From: Prunella strophiata
Lineage: Eukaryota; Chordata; Aves; Passeriformes; Prunellidae
Reading direction: 5' to 3'
Length of the DNA stretch: 64,000 bases
NCBI GenBank assembly: GCA_036583965.1
Contig: JAZBQD010000015.1
Span: 25,351,810-25,415,809 of the forward strand
The position numbers and the translations under genes are program-made. Numbering within the stretch: position 1 is the first letter of the stretch; each line of letters starts with the position of its first letter. Below are positions 25,741 to 39,600 of this stretch, piece by piece. A model generated the notes under the pieces. The model saw only the letters and a list, made by a program, of their open reading frames with translations. It was not told the origin of the DNA and made no database searches.

Positions 25741-28700
25741 CCACTAATTGACATATGTCTCATTACAATATTGCTTGTATAAGATGAAATGCAGAGAACA
25801 GTCACAGCTGAACTGAAGATACTTTCTTTGGCTTTATCTGACTCTTTAATAGCCACTGAAGAAGATGTACTGATAGTACAACTCCTAAATATTGCTGAAT
25901 ACACTTTCTCCAATAGGAAAAAACATTAGCCACCCACTTGGCAGAGACAGAGGAAGAGATCAGACAGCTGAAAAGTTATTAAGTTTGAATGATCATGACT
26001 TGCTCACATTTCATATCTGGGGAGAGAGAAAAATGTGCATATTTATTCTTCACATTAACTTGCTCACACACCGGCACACATTTGCTGTTTAAAAGCATTG
26101 GTTTCACAAGACTGAGAACAATTATGAGAAAGAACAGGGACATAAAATGACTGCAGTAAATGTCTGTTTGACAGTGGCTTGCTACGTATTTCAGCCTCAG
26201 TTCTTAAATGGAGAAAATGATGCTACATTGGGTAGAAAAAAATAAATCTTTTGACAGAATGTTTAAGGACTTGTAATAAGAACTAAACTAGAAAACAAAT
26301 GGTGTAGTATAGGTGATATGAGACTTTTTTTGATATATATCTTTAAAATTTTACTTGTTTAATTTAAAAAGTGCAAATGACAAAAATATCAGAAAAAATA
26401 TCAGGGAGCTCAGTATATTTATAATTTTGTACAGTATAATGTGCATCTGATATCCAAACCTATTCAGAAATAGTGAGGTCATATAAACTGCATGTATTTT
26501 GAGCATATGAATTATCTCAGGGTAGGTGTTGCTTCTGTTAGACAACAGGGTAGTGAGGAAGGTGCCAGATTTGATGTAGCCAGAGCAAATATCCCTGATT
26601 ATTTCATACATATACTATCAGCAGCAGGTCTGTTCAGAAACACAGCTTGGATTGAGATTTTGCACATAATCTTTAGCTGAACAAGTGCTAGTTCAACAAA
26701 GAGAAAGATAAAGCGTTGCTTAGACTATGAAAATGCCTGTTTAGTGAAAAAAATACTTGAAATTCTTTTATAATCATTCAGAAAAAAAATATAACTTCTG
26801 GTGTCTGAAATGTGAAGGAAGATAAATGCAGACACAGGGCATCTACTCTTGTTTTGCTTTTTTTGTCTGTTTTGCTCAACAGCATAATTACCTCCAGAAC
26901 AGCTTTCTGAAGTGATACGGTGAGTGACTGAGTAGTGAAAACTCAGTGCTTTACAAAAGTATGTCTTGCATCAAATGAGAATTAATTCAATTGTATGATA
27001 TGGTGTGCATTACAAGAAGCTGAAACAACAATTTTTTCTGACTTTATGTTATCTGAATCTGTCCTACCTTACACATACATCAGCAAACCCTTTCATCATC
27101 AGCTTAGTGTATTCCACTTGTTTGGTGTCTTAAATTGTGTATTACAAAATAAAACCAGCAAAAACACCAATGATATGTAAAAGGGATGGCTTGTTATGTG
27201 CCAAGAGACATAAAATGAGAACACAGCTTTATAGCACCTTTTGTTTTATTTTCTCATTTCAAACAACAGTGTAGCATTTTTATAAAACAGAAGGTATCAT
27301 ATAAAACAGTCTGGTTAATCTAAAATACATCATACACATTATTCCATTTTATCCATATAGCCTGCTATATTACATACTTTTCAGCATATATTGTTAAGTT
27401 GCAGCCATTTTTGCTGCAATTAATTCTGAAAATATGATTTGAAAATCAAGAACATGTGAGTCTGCAGGGATTCATATTGAAATACCATGTAGGCAAACAA
27501 ACATCCAACCCTCAGACACCTTCATTTGTTATCCTAGATTTGCCTATGCAGCAATTCTTTGCCTAAGAAATTGAACAGCTGTCAGTAACAGGTCATGAAA
27601 TCAGATGAAACTTGGAGTTGAATACTCTTTCATGAGTAGCCCAGATGCAGAATATAATAGAGGCTGCTGTGATCAGAAATTCTGCTCAGATTAAATCCTG
27701 CTGTCCCAACATTTTCTCTATTTAATCCGTAGAGTACTCTTCCCTAAACAATACAGACTGTAGGCTTTCTTGGTGATATCTCTGTGTTTGCAGACACTCA
27801 GTGATGCAATCTCCCACAGGCTGCATTCTGTCACCCCTTCCACAAGGACCCATCTGTAAACAAAGTCCAGACTTCCAATTGTCCAGATGTCTTGTTAACT
27901 TATTTGCTGTTCTTCTTCAAAGTACCCTCTGCCTATAGGACTTGCAGCACCTTGAATTTAGCTGCAGACTTTGTAAATATCTATCTTTATAGATTCTGTC
28001 TCAATCAGATGGAGAAAGATTTTTGTATCTGGCTTGTTCATACCCAGAAGGACCTGTTAGATCGCTGAGACACGCTTGTTTTAATGTCTACCACAGACAG
28101 ACTGTCTGCTCTTACAGAGCTAACGTACTTTTTATTACATTACATTTAAGCAGATATTCTCTGCACAGGAACTAAATACCTCCATGAATTCCCACTGAAG
28201 AATATCTCCCTTTGCACAGGAAAGGCATGTGCTTATTCCTTAGAAAGAGCAGCTGCTTTACCATTTAAAACTGGAAGTGAGGGAATTGGTTGTTTAGTTC
28301 ACTGTATATGAGGGAAAAGTCTCATGTCAGTCACTGTTTAGGTCTCTGCAGCTTTTTGAGTCTAAAACAGTGTGGTTTGTGTTAAAAGCCAGCTAAAGAA
28401 TGCCACAAGAAGGAGTAAACCCAAAATTTCTCACCTTACCCACAGCTGTCCGCAGAGACACAGAGCCCTGACCTAACAGGAGTCACAGTGGTATCGAGGG
28501 ACAGGGAAAAACTACAGGAGATTGTTGCTTTTCCCAATATTTTTGCTTTACATGCTGTCCCTTTCAGCAACATTAAATGATACATCAAGGCCATTTAAAA
28601 GCATAGGTACATAGAGTAAGAATTTGGGACGGCATCTTAAAATTTACTGTAATGAAAACCAATTGCTATAATGAAGCAGATTTACGTGTGGTTTAGTGTT

Positions 28701-29067
28701 TATCTCTGTGTAGTTCATCTCTGTATAATTGCATACCAAAAGTGGATTTGTGTTATGTGACCAGTGCTGTGCCTGAGGGTCTCCAGGGAGTTAAATTTTT
28801 AACATACAATAAAATTACAATAAGCCAATGCTGCATTGTCTAGGAAAGCTTTGTTCATGAAAATAATGCTTCAGATACCATTATCATCTCAGCAGCAGGT
28901 CACAAGAGGACTATTATTGTTTCACAGGATTTTATTTTTTTGGCAGTTAAAGCAGAAGATTAAACAGAGATGTTTTTGGTTTGGTTTGTGCTGGGCTTTT
29001 TTGTTTTGGCATTAAAATAAATTCTCATTTGATTTACTTACATGTATGTTCCCACACACACACACAA

Positions 29068-29102
<35 letters not shown>

Positions 29103-32100
29103 CATATTTATAAAACTCTCAAACAAAATAGAAAATATGTTTTTCCAAGGAAAATGTCTTTTCATTGAAAAATACCATTTTTAAAAAATCTTACTCTCAT
29201 TAACCTCCTTTACAATTATAAATTGGTCAACAGTGTATCTATGGTAACATAATTACTTGAAGGAGCTGTATGTTAAAAGAAAGAAAAATTATTATGAACT
29301 TCCCATTTTAAAAAGTGTTCCTTTTAACAGATGTGAACTAAGTCCTCTGAGAATTTTACTTTCTGTTCCTTTTATTGCAGTTGCCCTACTCACCTTGCTA
29401 CCCCATATTTCTCTTTTCTTGTCTAATCTGAAATCATTCCAGTCTCCCCTAAAATCACTCAATCAGCTCATAAAGCCACAAGCTGATGTAATCAAAAGTA
29501 TAATAAAAAGTGTGGTGAAACCTGTAGGGAAGTCTGTGGCAGAAGCCATAAACAAAAGAAGCAGCACACAATAATAAAGAAGTTAAATTAATTGAACAAA
29601 GGAGAAATGGTACTGAGCAGAAAAGGCAAGGAATTGGGTGATTGCCTGTATTTTTGCCATTAAATTAAGACTCAGCTGCAGAAAGACATGCTTGGGGATT
29701 AGTGGTTATAATTTCTGTGCCTTGTCAATAGAGGTATGAAAAATCACTGGAAAATAATTTCATGAGGACAATTCTGATCTCTTCCACCTTAAAATACACT
29801 CAAGTGTTATCATACAGGAAGATATTTAACCTCAGTTGATGGTGCTTCATGTCCAGTGGAACTGAGCCCTTTAAAAAATCTCCTTCTGTCTGGAGAGCCA
29901 TCAACAAAGGTCTTTTATTTTCACCTCCATTCTGAGGCAGTGGTGTGGGAAGAGAATTGTGGGAGAGTGAAATGGAGAGTGACTGTGATTGCTGGTCTTG
30001 CCATGCCATGACAAATGGAGAACTGAAGCAAAAGAGATTTTTTTTGCCTGTGTCACTCTCAAACAGGTGCAAAACTTTATTTTGTTAAGATCTAGAGCAA
30101 ACCTCCCTCTTTCTTAAAGTTATGTTAATACTAATAATTTGCTGTTAGAAAAATATCTTCTATGCACAATTATTAGTAGATAATTTTCTGAGTCAGTTGC
30201 AAAATGTACTTGATCAAAACCATAATTCAAGAAATATAACATCAGCCATTTTTATTTGACAGACCTTGCTAACCATCATTTTATAGTGCCATTATACCAC
30301 AATGGTGAGAAATGGGCTCTCAAATTCAGTAAAAGTAGAACATATATCTGAAGAGTTTTCTGGGGGTGGTAGGGAGATAACTGACTTTCCATACACTATA
30401 AATGGGCAATGACAAGGCCAAAGGCAGAGAGAAATCTTGCAGAAATGCTCCAACTATAAAAAGCCTTCAAGAATAAGCATCTTTAGATGTGTCCCTCAAT
30501 GGCCAGAATGAAACTTCTTCAGGATGAGGTAGGTGAAAAAGAGGTTGTATTATCACTGCTGTGGGAAATAAACAGGCAAGAGTAAATATATATATATATA
30601 AATAATATATTTTGATATTTCCTGGCCAAAGGATAAAGTATTCAACAGAACATAAAAAAACTCTTATGTAACAGAACTCCCCTGAGTTTCAGGTGCAGTT
30701 GAGAAATTTGAATGCCATGGAGAGTTATGGCTACTTGGCTTGTTGCTTCTATCCAACTGTATCACATAACAAGAGGAGCAGTCTCTTAAAGCTGCCTGTG
30801 AGAGAGCCATGTATAAAAATCATTAATGTCTACCAAGACCTGAGTTCATACTCTACATTGCATTAAAAATGTTCCACTAAATGACCACAAATCCACACTA
30901 TGTCCATAAGGCCCAACATATGAAGTCTATACAATACTGTGAGAGCAATAATGTTTTGAATCAAGGTGTACTGGTTCCATTTATATTCCACTTCATTGTT
31001 TGTACAGATGATTATAACATAGTCTGTCTTGTTTGAGCCAAACCCATAAATACATATACTAGGAAAGGTAGCTGGTAGCCTGGTATACTGTATCCTAGTA
31101 TTCAAAAACAGATCTTGTTCTTACAGCCTGTTCTTCAACAAGATTATTCAGACAGAGAGCTTCTCTCTGAGCCTTTGCTCCACTTGCCCCACAGTCAGAT
31201 TTTGCTCATGGCAGCACTTCCAAATAGGTCCTTTACAATTAAGAAAGAATTGAAAATCATTTACAGAAAAAAAAAAAAAAAGTGCATCATGGAAAGCTTC
31301 CTTTATAAAATTAGTTTTTGAAGAATAAAAATATTGATATGTATATGATAATTTTCTATAAGGACAGCTGCCTTGAGTGAAGCAAATTAAATTACAAACT
31401 CTTTTTATATTTTTTCTTTAATATCCTTAAAATCAGGTTACAAATTCTTATTCTTATAGTTTCCTGTTGCCCCTAAAATGGGTAATACTATCCCCCTATC
31501 AACTTCTTTCAAGATAAATAAAAATTTAAAATAAATTTTCTTTTGACTGATTTGGATTACAGATAATGAAGAGAGTAGCATAGTATAGTTACATTACTAT
31601 CCAATACCAGTAACAAATATCATAAGCCTTCATTTTACTGCATTTTTATGTCAGAATAACTTAATGGAAGGACAAGAAAGATGTCTGGAGAGTGTTGCTT
31701 TTAAGGGTAAAGGTTTTACAAAAGCATTAGTAAAACTAATGGCAGACATCTTGCATTAGAGTAGCTTTGATAAGGTGCTGCCAAAGTCCCAGAAATGTTC
31801 AGGGCCAGACATTTGTGATTAAAATGGTTATTCAAGTTCATCATCATACACAAAAAAATCAGTGAGAAGGCAAGGAAGATGCTTTTAAAAGCAGATCCTG
31901 CTCCAAGCTGCAGGGCTGAGAAGGTCCTGCCCACTCACAGTGCAAAATGCAACAGGCTGTCTCTGAGAAATGAATAATTAAAATTAAAAACTTTTTGGAG
32001 TTCACCACATCATGAGAAAAAATGGTTTCAACCATATTTGCTTTCAGGAGAAAAGGACTGGAAATATAACTCATTTTTGAGACTTATCAGCCAGGGATAG

Positions 32101-33877
32101 CAGGGTAGTTCGTATTGCTTCATACAGAGTAAATGACTATATAATTAAGTTTTTCCCAAAGCAAATAAAACATTCAGCATGGCAACTCTATTATTTCATA
32201 ATTAGTGGCAATTTTGGTTACTATCTAAAAAAAAAAAAAAAAATTATCATTTTCCAACAATTACTGTTATTTCCTACTCTAAGAACTGAGAAATATTTTA
32301 TCTCAAATATCATGATTTAAAAACATTTCCAACAACTGAATTTTTGATAGAATCAGTATAATTCTGCCTTCTTCCTAAAATGCCAATAGCTATTAGAATC
32401 AACAATTTAAACCATATAACAAATTGTAGACAAAAAAGTGTAGAAGTTAAATCTTTTCCAGCTTGCAATTCAGAACAAATAAACTGCTGAATTTGCCCCT
32501 TTGGAGTCAATCCTTTCTAAAAGCCCTCTGCTGAATCTGTGCAGCTGACTGAATTTGGACTTGAGCTTCTCTTAGGAGCCATTCACCACAAGCTGCCAAA
32601 GCCTTTTATGTTTTTTTGGCTCGCCCCACCACTTCGTTCCCTAGCTCAAAAAGTCACTTCTCTCAGACCTGACCAAGGTCTAGAAATAGATACTCAAATC
32701 AGTCTTTCAGAAAACTTATTCCACATAACTGTTTTCAAATAATCTTCCTCTTTTCACTCTTCCTTGTACATCTGAGTGACAGAAGATGTAGAGATCTGCC
32801 ATAAGCTAATGACTCTGAAAAACCTAAAACTTGCTTGAAAGGAATCAAAATAAGGCTGAAAGGAAACAGAACTTGAGATCTCTGTAAAAAGCAGTTTCTG
32901 AATCAGCTACTTACACTTTGAAAGAGAGCCATTAATCACTGGGAAAGGGTCTTTGTACTCTCAACAGTCCATCTTAGAGAAGTGTTTCTCAATATTTTTA
33001 AATTTAAGGGTCACTTAACCTTTCTGCAAAAAGTCTGAGCATTGCTTTTTAGAGTTTTATCACAGTCCCATACATTCATTTACAACCAGTTTATTGCTCT
33101 TCATTCATTATTTTCACTTTTTAAATTTGCCTTCCCTGTTTGCCAGCCTGTTTGGATAGTTAGTTTATGATTTGCTTGTATTCTTTTTTATAAAATCTTT
33201 TGCAATTATTGTGTAGGTCACCATTTACTATCATACTGATCCCCAAAGAATCTAGAAAATATGGCAAATTTCCAGTCAAGAAAGGAATTAATTTTGTGTA
33301 AATCTATTTCTGAATTTCAGGAAATTAATTAGAATATTTTGCAGAAACATTTAAAATTTTCTCTAGAAGAAAATTTTTTGGTCTGGTTTTCCTAAAAGTT
33401 AAAAAATAAGCATATTTTACAAGTTCCACTCACTGTATACCAAAATCACTACATGAAGAATGAAAGAAGCTAATGCTAACTTGTTTGTTTGTTTTGTTAC
33501 AGTAGATTGTCCATAAACAATTTTATGATGTTTAATTTCTGAGCAGTTTATATGCCAACCTGGAGTTTCAGATAGCTTCTAGAATTCAAAATTGCAGGTC
33601 TAAATCAACTCTATTACCTGTTGTCCAACTGTGCAGGAGTAGGTACTCAGTCATATAACAGCTGCTGGTACCATCAAGCTTTCAAAAACAAGAATCCAAA
33701 AGATGAAGAAAATTGTTGAAGGGACATGGCAACCCACTGCACTGTTCAAGAATAATAGCTCAAAAGAAGACAATGACTATTGACAGAAGTTGTGATCATT
33801 ATCTTCTACTATTACTTTCTAGATATGCATTAATAAATATTGTCTTCCAGTAATTCAAATATCTGCCTGTAAACACT
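25741..33877. other. Long AT-rich stretch without recognisable genes
   Basis: Contains many 60-105-codon frames, none with motifs. The 105-codon frame at 29257-29574 is rich in K, S and L and is probably accidental. Simple sequences are the CA tract at 29053-29110, a TA run near 30585-30602 and poly(A) runs near 31266-31281 and 32227-32242. I saw no LINE or LTR fragment I could defend. Confidence 0.5.
29053..29110. repeat. (CA)n microsatellite followed by TA-rich sequence
   Basis: About 20 CA dinucleotides with one AA interruption at 29065-29069 pass into TATATATACATATTTA. It should be polymorphic. The 67-codon frame over it is a repeat artefact. Confidence 0.95.
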
Positions 33878-34545
33878 TGTGGTGGTCAACCCCGGTTGGC
33901 TGCCAGGTGCCCACCAAGCTGCTCTATCATTTCCCCTTCTCAAGAGGACAGGGAGAGAAAAAGTGACAAGGACAGGCTGATATCACCCAGTTACAATTAC
34001 AGACAAAACAAACTTGACTTGGGGAAAATAAATTATTATCAAAGTAGGATAATTATTATTAAAGTAGGATAATGAGAAATGTAAAACCACTTTGCTCCAA
34101 ACCCACTCTCTCAGACAACTGGTACTTCTCATACAGCTAAAGACTTCCTTCCCAAAGAGGATGGCATAGTCAGATCAATCTGGGGGCCATTTTGTCCCCA
34201 GACAAAGCTCCCTTGTGTGGGACCCTACCAGCTGGTCTAGGCCAAAATGCTAACAAAGGTGTATGTCACACTTGAACAATAAAGGTGATGCTGAGCATCA
34301 AGCCCATGACCTCATCCTCTATATTTTCTAAGGATGGACATAACCACAAAATCTGTGTTCAGACCTGGGAAAAAGGTCTCCTAAGGTCTCTACAGCCATA
34401 TTTGCCTATGAGTGGTGACAGTCATGCCCACATCTACTGTAGATGGCCACATTGCCAGAAAAATTCAGTCCCATGGTGATGATAGACTGGTGAGTTCCTC
34501 CCCAAGATAGTTGCTGGATTGTGTCCAGCTCACCCAAAACCCTGA
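33878..34545 (-). mobile_element. Degenerate LTR-like element, antisense
   Basis: It starts TGTGGTGGTCAACCCCGG, resembling the reverse complement of the terminal ...GGTTAAACCACGACA of avian retroviral LTRs. It then has AAAGTAGGATAATGAGAAA, as in some bird ERV LTRs, and a local duplication of about 20 bp at 34030-34071 built on AAAGTAGGATAAT. The remainder is not clearly matched and the far boundary is a guess. It could instead be an LTR edge next to unique DNA. Confidence 0.45.
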
Positions 34546-36006
34546 CCCCTAATGTAGAGCTTCAACAAGCTCTTTGTGCAGCAAAATATTGAAATAAAGG
34601 AAAGGATTAAATTGCTTCTAAACAATAATAAAAATATAAAGTATGAATTATCATGGGGATTACTGGGAAACACTGCAGTATCCAAAAACCCTGTCAAACA
34701 GTACTTGAAGTATTGCAATTATATTTCCCCAGAATAAGAAAGGAAGACTTCAGTGTCCTGTTTCATGTCTCATGGGAAAATTAACTGCAGGGTGAAATGA
34801 TCTGTTCAAAGCAATTATTTTGCACTTAATCCCTAGAAATCATTTGGAGACTCAGAATAATGACTTTCAAGCCCTTTGGCATTTGGCCACAATCCATGAA
34901 AATATAGCATAACTCTGGAGAAGGAGTATGTCCCCCTCATTAAGCAACTTCAAAATTGTTGAAATCCTTTTGAAAACCCCTTCCCAGAGCAAAAACCATT
35001 TGCAGAAATGACCTTCCAAATGCAGAAATTCAGTTTGCAGGCCTGAAAAGAAACTGCACCCCTATGTGTCCAAGGCCTGTGTTTCATATCTGCAAAGTAA
35101 AAAAAAAAAAAAAAAAATTCTTCTGGCAGAGTTTCCTCACAAACAGCAGATAGATTATTGCATAACTGACATCCAAGCTCAGGCTTTTGGTGGGTAATTG
35201 AAGGATTTCTTGTCCTAGAGATTAAGTAATTTTCATTACATGTAGGTGGTTCAGTGCAACTCACTTTACATCCTGTGCATCCCCAATTTTGGCAACTTTC
35301 ATCCCAATTTATATTTGTCAACTAATTTAAAATGGCTTTGGTGTGGATTTTTTTCCTCAGTGTCTTGAAGCAGAAAACCAGACTTAAAAATAATTTTGGA
35401 CAGAATTATAAATGTTCAAGCTACATCCAGTGAAAGCTAATGAAGAATTAAGTATTCTGGAACTGATCCCTATCCTATTAAATCAGTGTGTGTTTTTATA
35501 TATTGATTTGAATTGACAAGTCAAAACTGTGAAGATTTATTCTAAATATAAAACAGGAGGAAAGTTATTTATAGTAAGAACAACAGGGAATTATAGTTGA
35601 TAAAAAATCCCTAGTTTCCCTCTTGGTTCTTTAATCCGTTGATTGCCTTCCAGAGAGATATAACATGCTTTTAGTTTAATATTTCAGAAAATCATATAAT
35701 TTTTATTATAGTATTATGAAAACTTCAACCCCCTCCAACTACAAATTTTTGATAGATGTCAAAAATAGACATTTACTATTAAAGAATTTTTTTAAATGCT
35801 GTAATGATCTGTTAAAAAAAAGGAAAAATTTAATTCCATGCCCCAATAAAAGCAGACTCTAGCCAACTTCTGAAATTGACTCATTCACCTATGAAAAGAA
35901 AAATCTGTGTCTTAAGGTAAAACAGAACAAAGACTGAAAAATATGGCAATGTTAATACTAAAGATGCTTTTAGAGCCATAAAATATTTCTCCATGCTAGT
36001 AGAAAT
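34546..36006. other. No gene recognised
   Basis: A poly(A) run lies at 35099-35117. The 123-codon minus frame at 34950-35321 runs through it and gives a phenylalanine string, which argues against coding. Confidence 0.55.
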
Positions 36007-36060
36007 TTTTGTGGTGTTGGGTTGAATTTGGGTTGAATTTTGTGGTGTTGGGTTGAATTT
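36007..36060. repeat. 31-bp tandem duplication (about 1.8 copies)
   Basis: The unit begins TTTTGTGGTGTTGGGTTGAA at 36007 and again at 36038. A partial internal repeat, GGGTTGAATTT, occurs three times. It lies immediately before two hairpins. Confidence 0.9.
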
Positions 36061-36112
36061 GTAGAATGAATACATTCTACATACACAAAGGCTGTACAAT
36101 TCTACAGCCTTT
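36061..36112. repeat. Two adjacent perfect inverted repeats
   Basis: GTAGAATG/CATTCTAC (36061-36068 and 36073-36080) forms an 8-bp stem with a 4-nt loop. AAAGGCTGTA/TACAGCCTTT (36087-36096 and 36103-36112) forms a 10-bp stem with a 6-nt loop. The gap between them is 6 bp. Neither is followed by the T-run of a bacterial terminator, which would not apply here. Confidence 0.9.
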
Positions 36113-36560
36113 ATGAAATTAAAACACCAATGGCAGTAACTCCACTGGAGCAGCTAGTTTGGCTTCAAGGGAGACTATGGCTTGTATTTCTTTAAAGCTT
36201 ATGGCTTATATTTACACTAAATGAAAGACATCAACTAACAGTGTGGCAATGAAGGTATTCTTTTAATAATATTAAGATTAAAAGATTAAGTTTTCTTAAA
36301 AGCTTTTTTTTTTTCTTTGTTGTATTATTTAAAGGCAAGGTTTACTGCCAAAAATGTAATTCATGAGCCCACTTGTATTTGCTTTCTGATAAATCTGCCA
36401 CTGAGGATAAGCATCAATATCAATAACTTGCAGGCTATGGACAGTTTTGCCCCTCCCCTCCAAGATATCTGCAGACTATCTTCCACAATAATTTTCATTA
36501 AAAGCAAATAAAATAATGCTAAATTTCTGAAAGTCACATTTCCTTTGTTTTCAATGTCAC
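36113..36560. other. No gene recognised
   Basis: AT-rich sequence between the hairpin pair and exon candidate A. On the minus strand this would be the downstream intron of candidate A. A poly(T) run lies at 36305-36314. Confidence 0.5.
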
Positions 36561-36677
36561 CTTTATTTGTTTTGTTTACACAGTCAGGACATTGGCTAAC
36601 TCTACATTCTGGGGAGATGGCCTTACAGCCCTGCACCAGGGCACCCTCCTCTGTGTCATAAGTGACACATCTGCAGA
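36561..36677 (-). other. Candidate exon A: cysteine-rich module, phase 1-1, unassigned
   Basis: On the minus strand TTAACCTATGCAG (ending at 36678) precedes 117 open bases, followed by a GTGACA donor at 36560. Two bases complete a codon at the start and one is left at the end, so both flanking introns would be phase 1, the usual symmetry of extracellular modules. The 38 codons look like real coding sequence (GAG GAG GGT GCC CTG GTG CAG GGC). They carry six cysteines in the order C-R-C, Q-G-C, P-E-C, S-Q-C, P-D-C. The pattern recalls the second half of a von Willebrand C domain, but spacing after the first CxC is long. A three-finger domain is another option. An N-K-T glycosylation sequon follows the last cysteine. 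I cannot name the gene. The acceptor pyrimidine tract is weak, and the frame stays open upstream to 36759, so this could still be chance. Confidence 0.35.
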
Positions 36678-39600
36678 CTGCATAGGTTAATAAATATTGG
36701 TTTAGCAGCTCAAACCTCCCAGGCAAGGTGTGTGGAGCACAGAAAATGAAGCACAACAAAATGCTGGCCTGCTCAGTGCAGTGAATGCAGTAAAGATTCT
36801 TTATTGAGAAGCCCTGAACAGAAATGGAGCTGTCTAGAGGGAGATAATGTCAAAAATGTAGGTGTTTCCTTCAGGACTTGGATGTAACTGAAAGAAGATC
36901 TTCAAGATCTGAAATCTGGACAAGTTATTCATATGGCAGTTAGAGAATTAACTCCTACTTGTGCAAAACCTTGGAATGGTGCTTTCCTTTGTGTACCAGA
37001 AATACTTTTCTTTTAGGAAAACAGATTTAAACAGAAAACCTTTCATAGAAATAACATATTCACATGAGACTTCAGGTGCCTATGAGGCAATTTGCCTGTA
37101 ATTCTTCAATCTCATTGTCTCTATGTGAAAAACAATTTATTTGAACAGAAGTTGATTTAAGGGTGTCTTTTATACGTGACAAATTTATCAAATCCACTTC
37201 TTTCACATTATACATGAATTATATGGAAAGTTCTGATTGTTCATTCAAGTTGCCATTGTCAAAGAGTTTATTATATTCCTGTTGGGCTGCTTGTGTAGCT
37301 TTTTTTTTCTTTTCTGAGGTTTATTGCCTGTGTTGATGGAAAAACAGAAAACATTTGTTAACATGGGGAGTAATACTGGTAAATGCATGTCACATTCTAC
37401 AATAGTCTCATTTTGATTCATAGATAAAACAGCTCTACTGTAAAATTTCAGTGTGTAGAGGGGGGATTCCAAGAAAATTTAAAATGCAGAATGTAATTTT
37501 GTCTATGTCAGCATTTGCTGAAGTAAAGCTGCTGCATTTTGGTCTCTATAGGGCTAAGTCAAGAATGGTATATCCTGATGTCCTTATGAAAGTTAAATAA
37601 ATTTATTTCTTTCCTAGGGTTATCATGTCAAGTCCTATTTACAACCATGCACAAACAATTTCTTTAGCATAAAAACTAGTAATTTTTCCTGAGTCCTATG
37701 TACAGTTATAGGCTAAAATATTAAAATACTACTCCAAGTGAAGTGATAGGTTGAGCTGTAAGTAAAGAGAATGCAAATGATAATATGTAAATATATACAC
37801 AAGAAAAACAAACTTTTCTGAGTTCACCAAGATTTCTATCAGGAAAATAGATTTGAAAAGTAAATTTCAAGGTCATTCATCTGGAAATCAATCATTGCCA
37901 TAGTACAGACTACCTAATAGACATTGCTCACTGATGGAGGTTTATCTTTCTGAAGTTTTCCCAGCCCCTTTCAAGGTTAAAATGTTCTCTATTATTTATC
38001 AAGCACAGGAAGGATGGTCACATGGAGCACAGATATCAAGCAAGGCCTATCAATAATGTTTATTTCCATCTAAGCATAAAATGTGTTTGGGGTGCACAAT
38101 TAAAAGATCAATCACCGATCCAAGTGTCAGTGGACATGTCACCTGTTCCTTGCCTTTGTTGTCCCCCTACTTCTCTTTCCTATATTTTTGCTATGGTCAG
38201 ACCACATCTAGGGCCCAGTGGGTGATTAGTTTATCAGAATCTCAATGTAATTGGAAGTAAAATGCAGCACACAGTAGGAAAAAGACCAGGAATAAATTTT
38301 ATTCAGCTTCCACCTTATTTTCCTTCAAATTTCCAATGAAATGTGTAGTTTCATAAAAACACAGAAAGGTGTATTGACTTTGAAGCAAATTGTGAACTGT
38401 TTCCTTCAGCATTAGAATCTTTCTAGAAAATGTCTTTTTCAGTAGGGATACACTGAAAGAAACCTATATCTAATGTGATGGTTTTAGGTTATGCAAAGAA
38501 TGCTATTGTTGCTTTAAATAGAAAAAGACTGTTGTGTTCCATTCTAGCAATTCTACAGAGAACACATTTTAAACAATATAGTCCAACTTATAGCAAGTGT
38601 ACAGACCACACAGCTAATTCAGAAAAAAAAAAGGGTACACTGATTAGCCTAAATTTGAAATTATTTATGCAGTTGTGCAATGTGACTAAAGAGTAGGACT
38701 GATTCTTTAGTTTATTACAGCAATATGCTTGAGGACTTGTTGCACAAAGAAATAGGGTAGCTTGTGTCAGAGATTAAGGCATAAACATTCAACTCCTTGG
38801 GAACTTCATGTGGTGACTATATAGATGATTCCCAGTTCTCTGCTCCTCTCATATTTTAATGTAATTTCTTTCTTTAAAACAAAGACTATTGCAAAGAACA
38901 AAGATGATGCCTTGATTCCACTACAATTAATTCATTTTGCCATGGATTTCAATATCTTTGAAATAATACTTTCCTAGTGATTTCCAGGTTGGAATGTTTT
39001 GTCCTGTTCCAATCTAACTTTTGTTACTGGATTTATCTGGTAAAACTTCCATTCCTTTGACAATAGCTGAGATTTGCATCTTATCTCTGTATGGATAGAA
39101 TTTTGCTAGCCTGGTTTCCCTCAAAACTGGCTATTACTGTGTGTGATTTATAAAATCATATCCTTTTTTTTTTTTTTTTGAAATTGTCTTTTTGAAAGTT
39201 TAAACCAAAAAACAGATGTGTCTGAAAGCTCTCCTCAAGCTGAACTGAGATGACTCAAAAAATATAAAAAAGGTCAGATGACTTATAGCAATCCAACAAC
39301 ACTAATAGGATAGAGGATACTTGATTTGTGTTTGAATTTCTCTGTTGGCATATTGAATTCATGGTCACTCTTCCCTGGGGCTGGAAAAGGAACTTCCTTC
39401 TTCTGTGTGTTACAGGCTGATGGTATCAACATATGCAGAAGAAATGCCAAGGCTGCAAGAAATCAAACGGGGCTTAGCATGGTAAAATCCAGCTTTAGAA
39501 GGACAGTTAATCAGGGAAAAAATCTGGATATGTGTTGAGTGTTTACATTTTAAATATTCTTACTTTTAAAAGGATTTTTTTATATTAAATTGCCATTCAG

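Noticed and set aside
29257..29574. 105-codon plus frame with a K/S-rich repeated tail
   Set aside because: No domain and no conserved-looking codon pattern. The tail reflects local AAAAGT-like repetition.
34950..35321. 123-codon minus frame
   Set aside because: It runs through a poly(A) run, has no motif, and sits in unremarkable AT-rich DNA.
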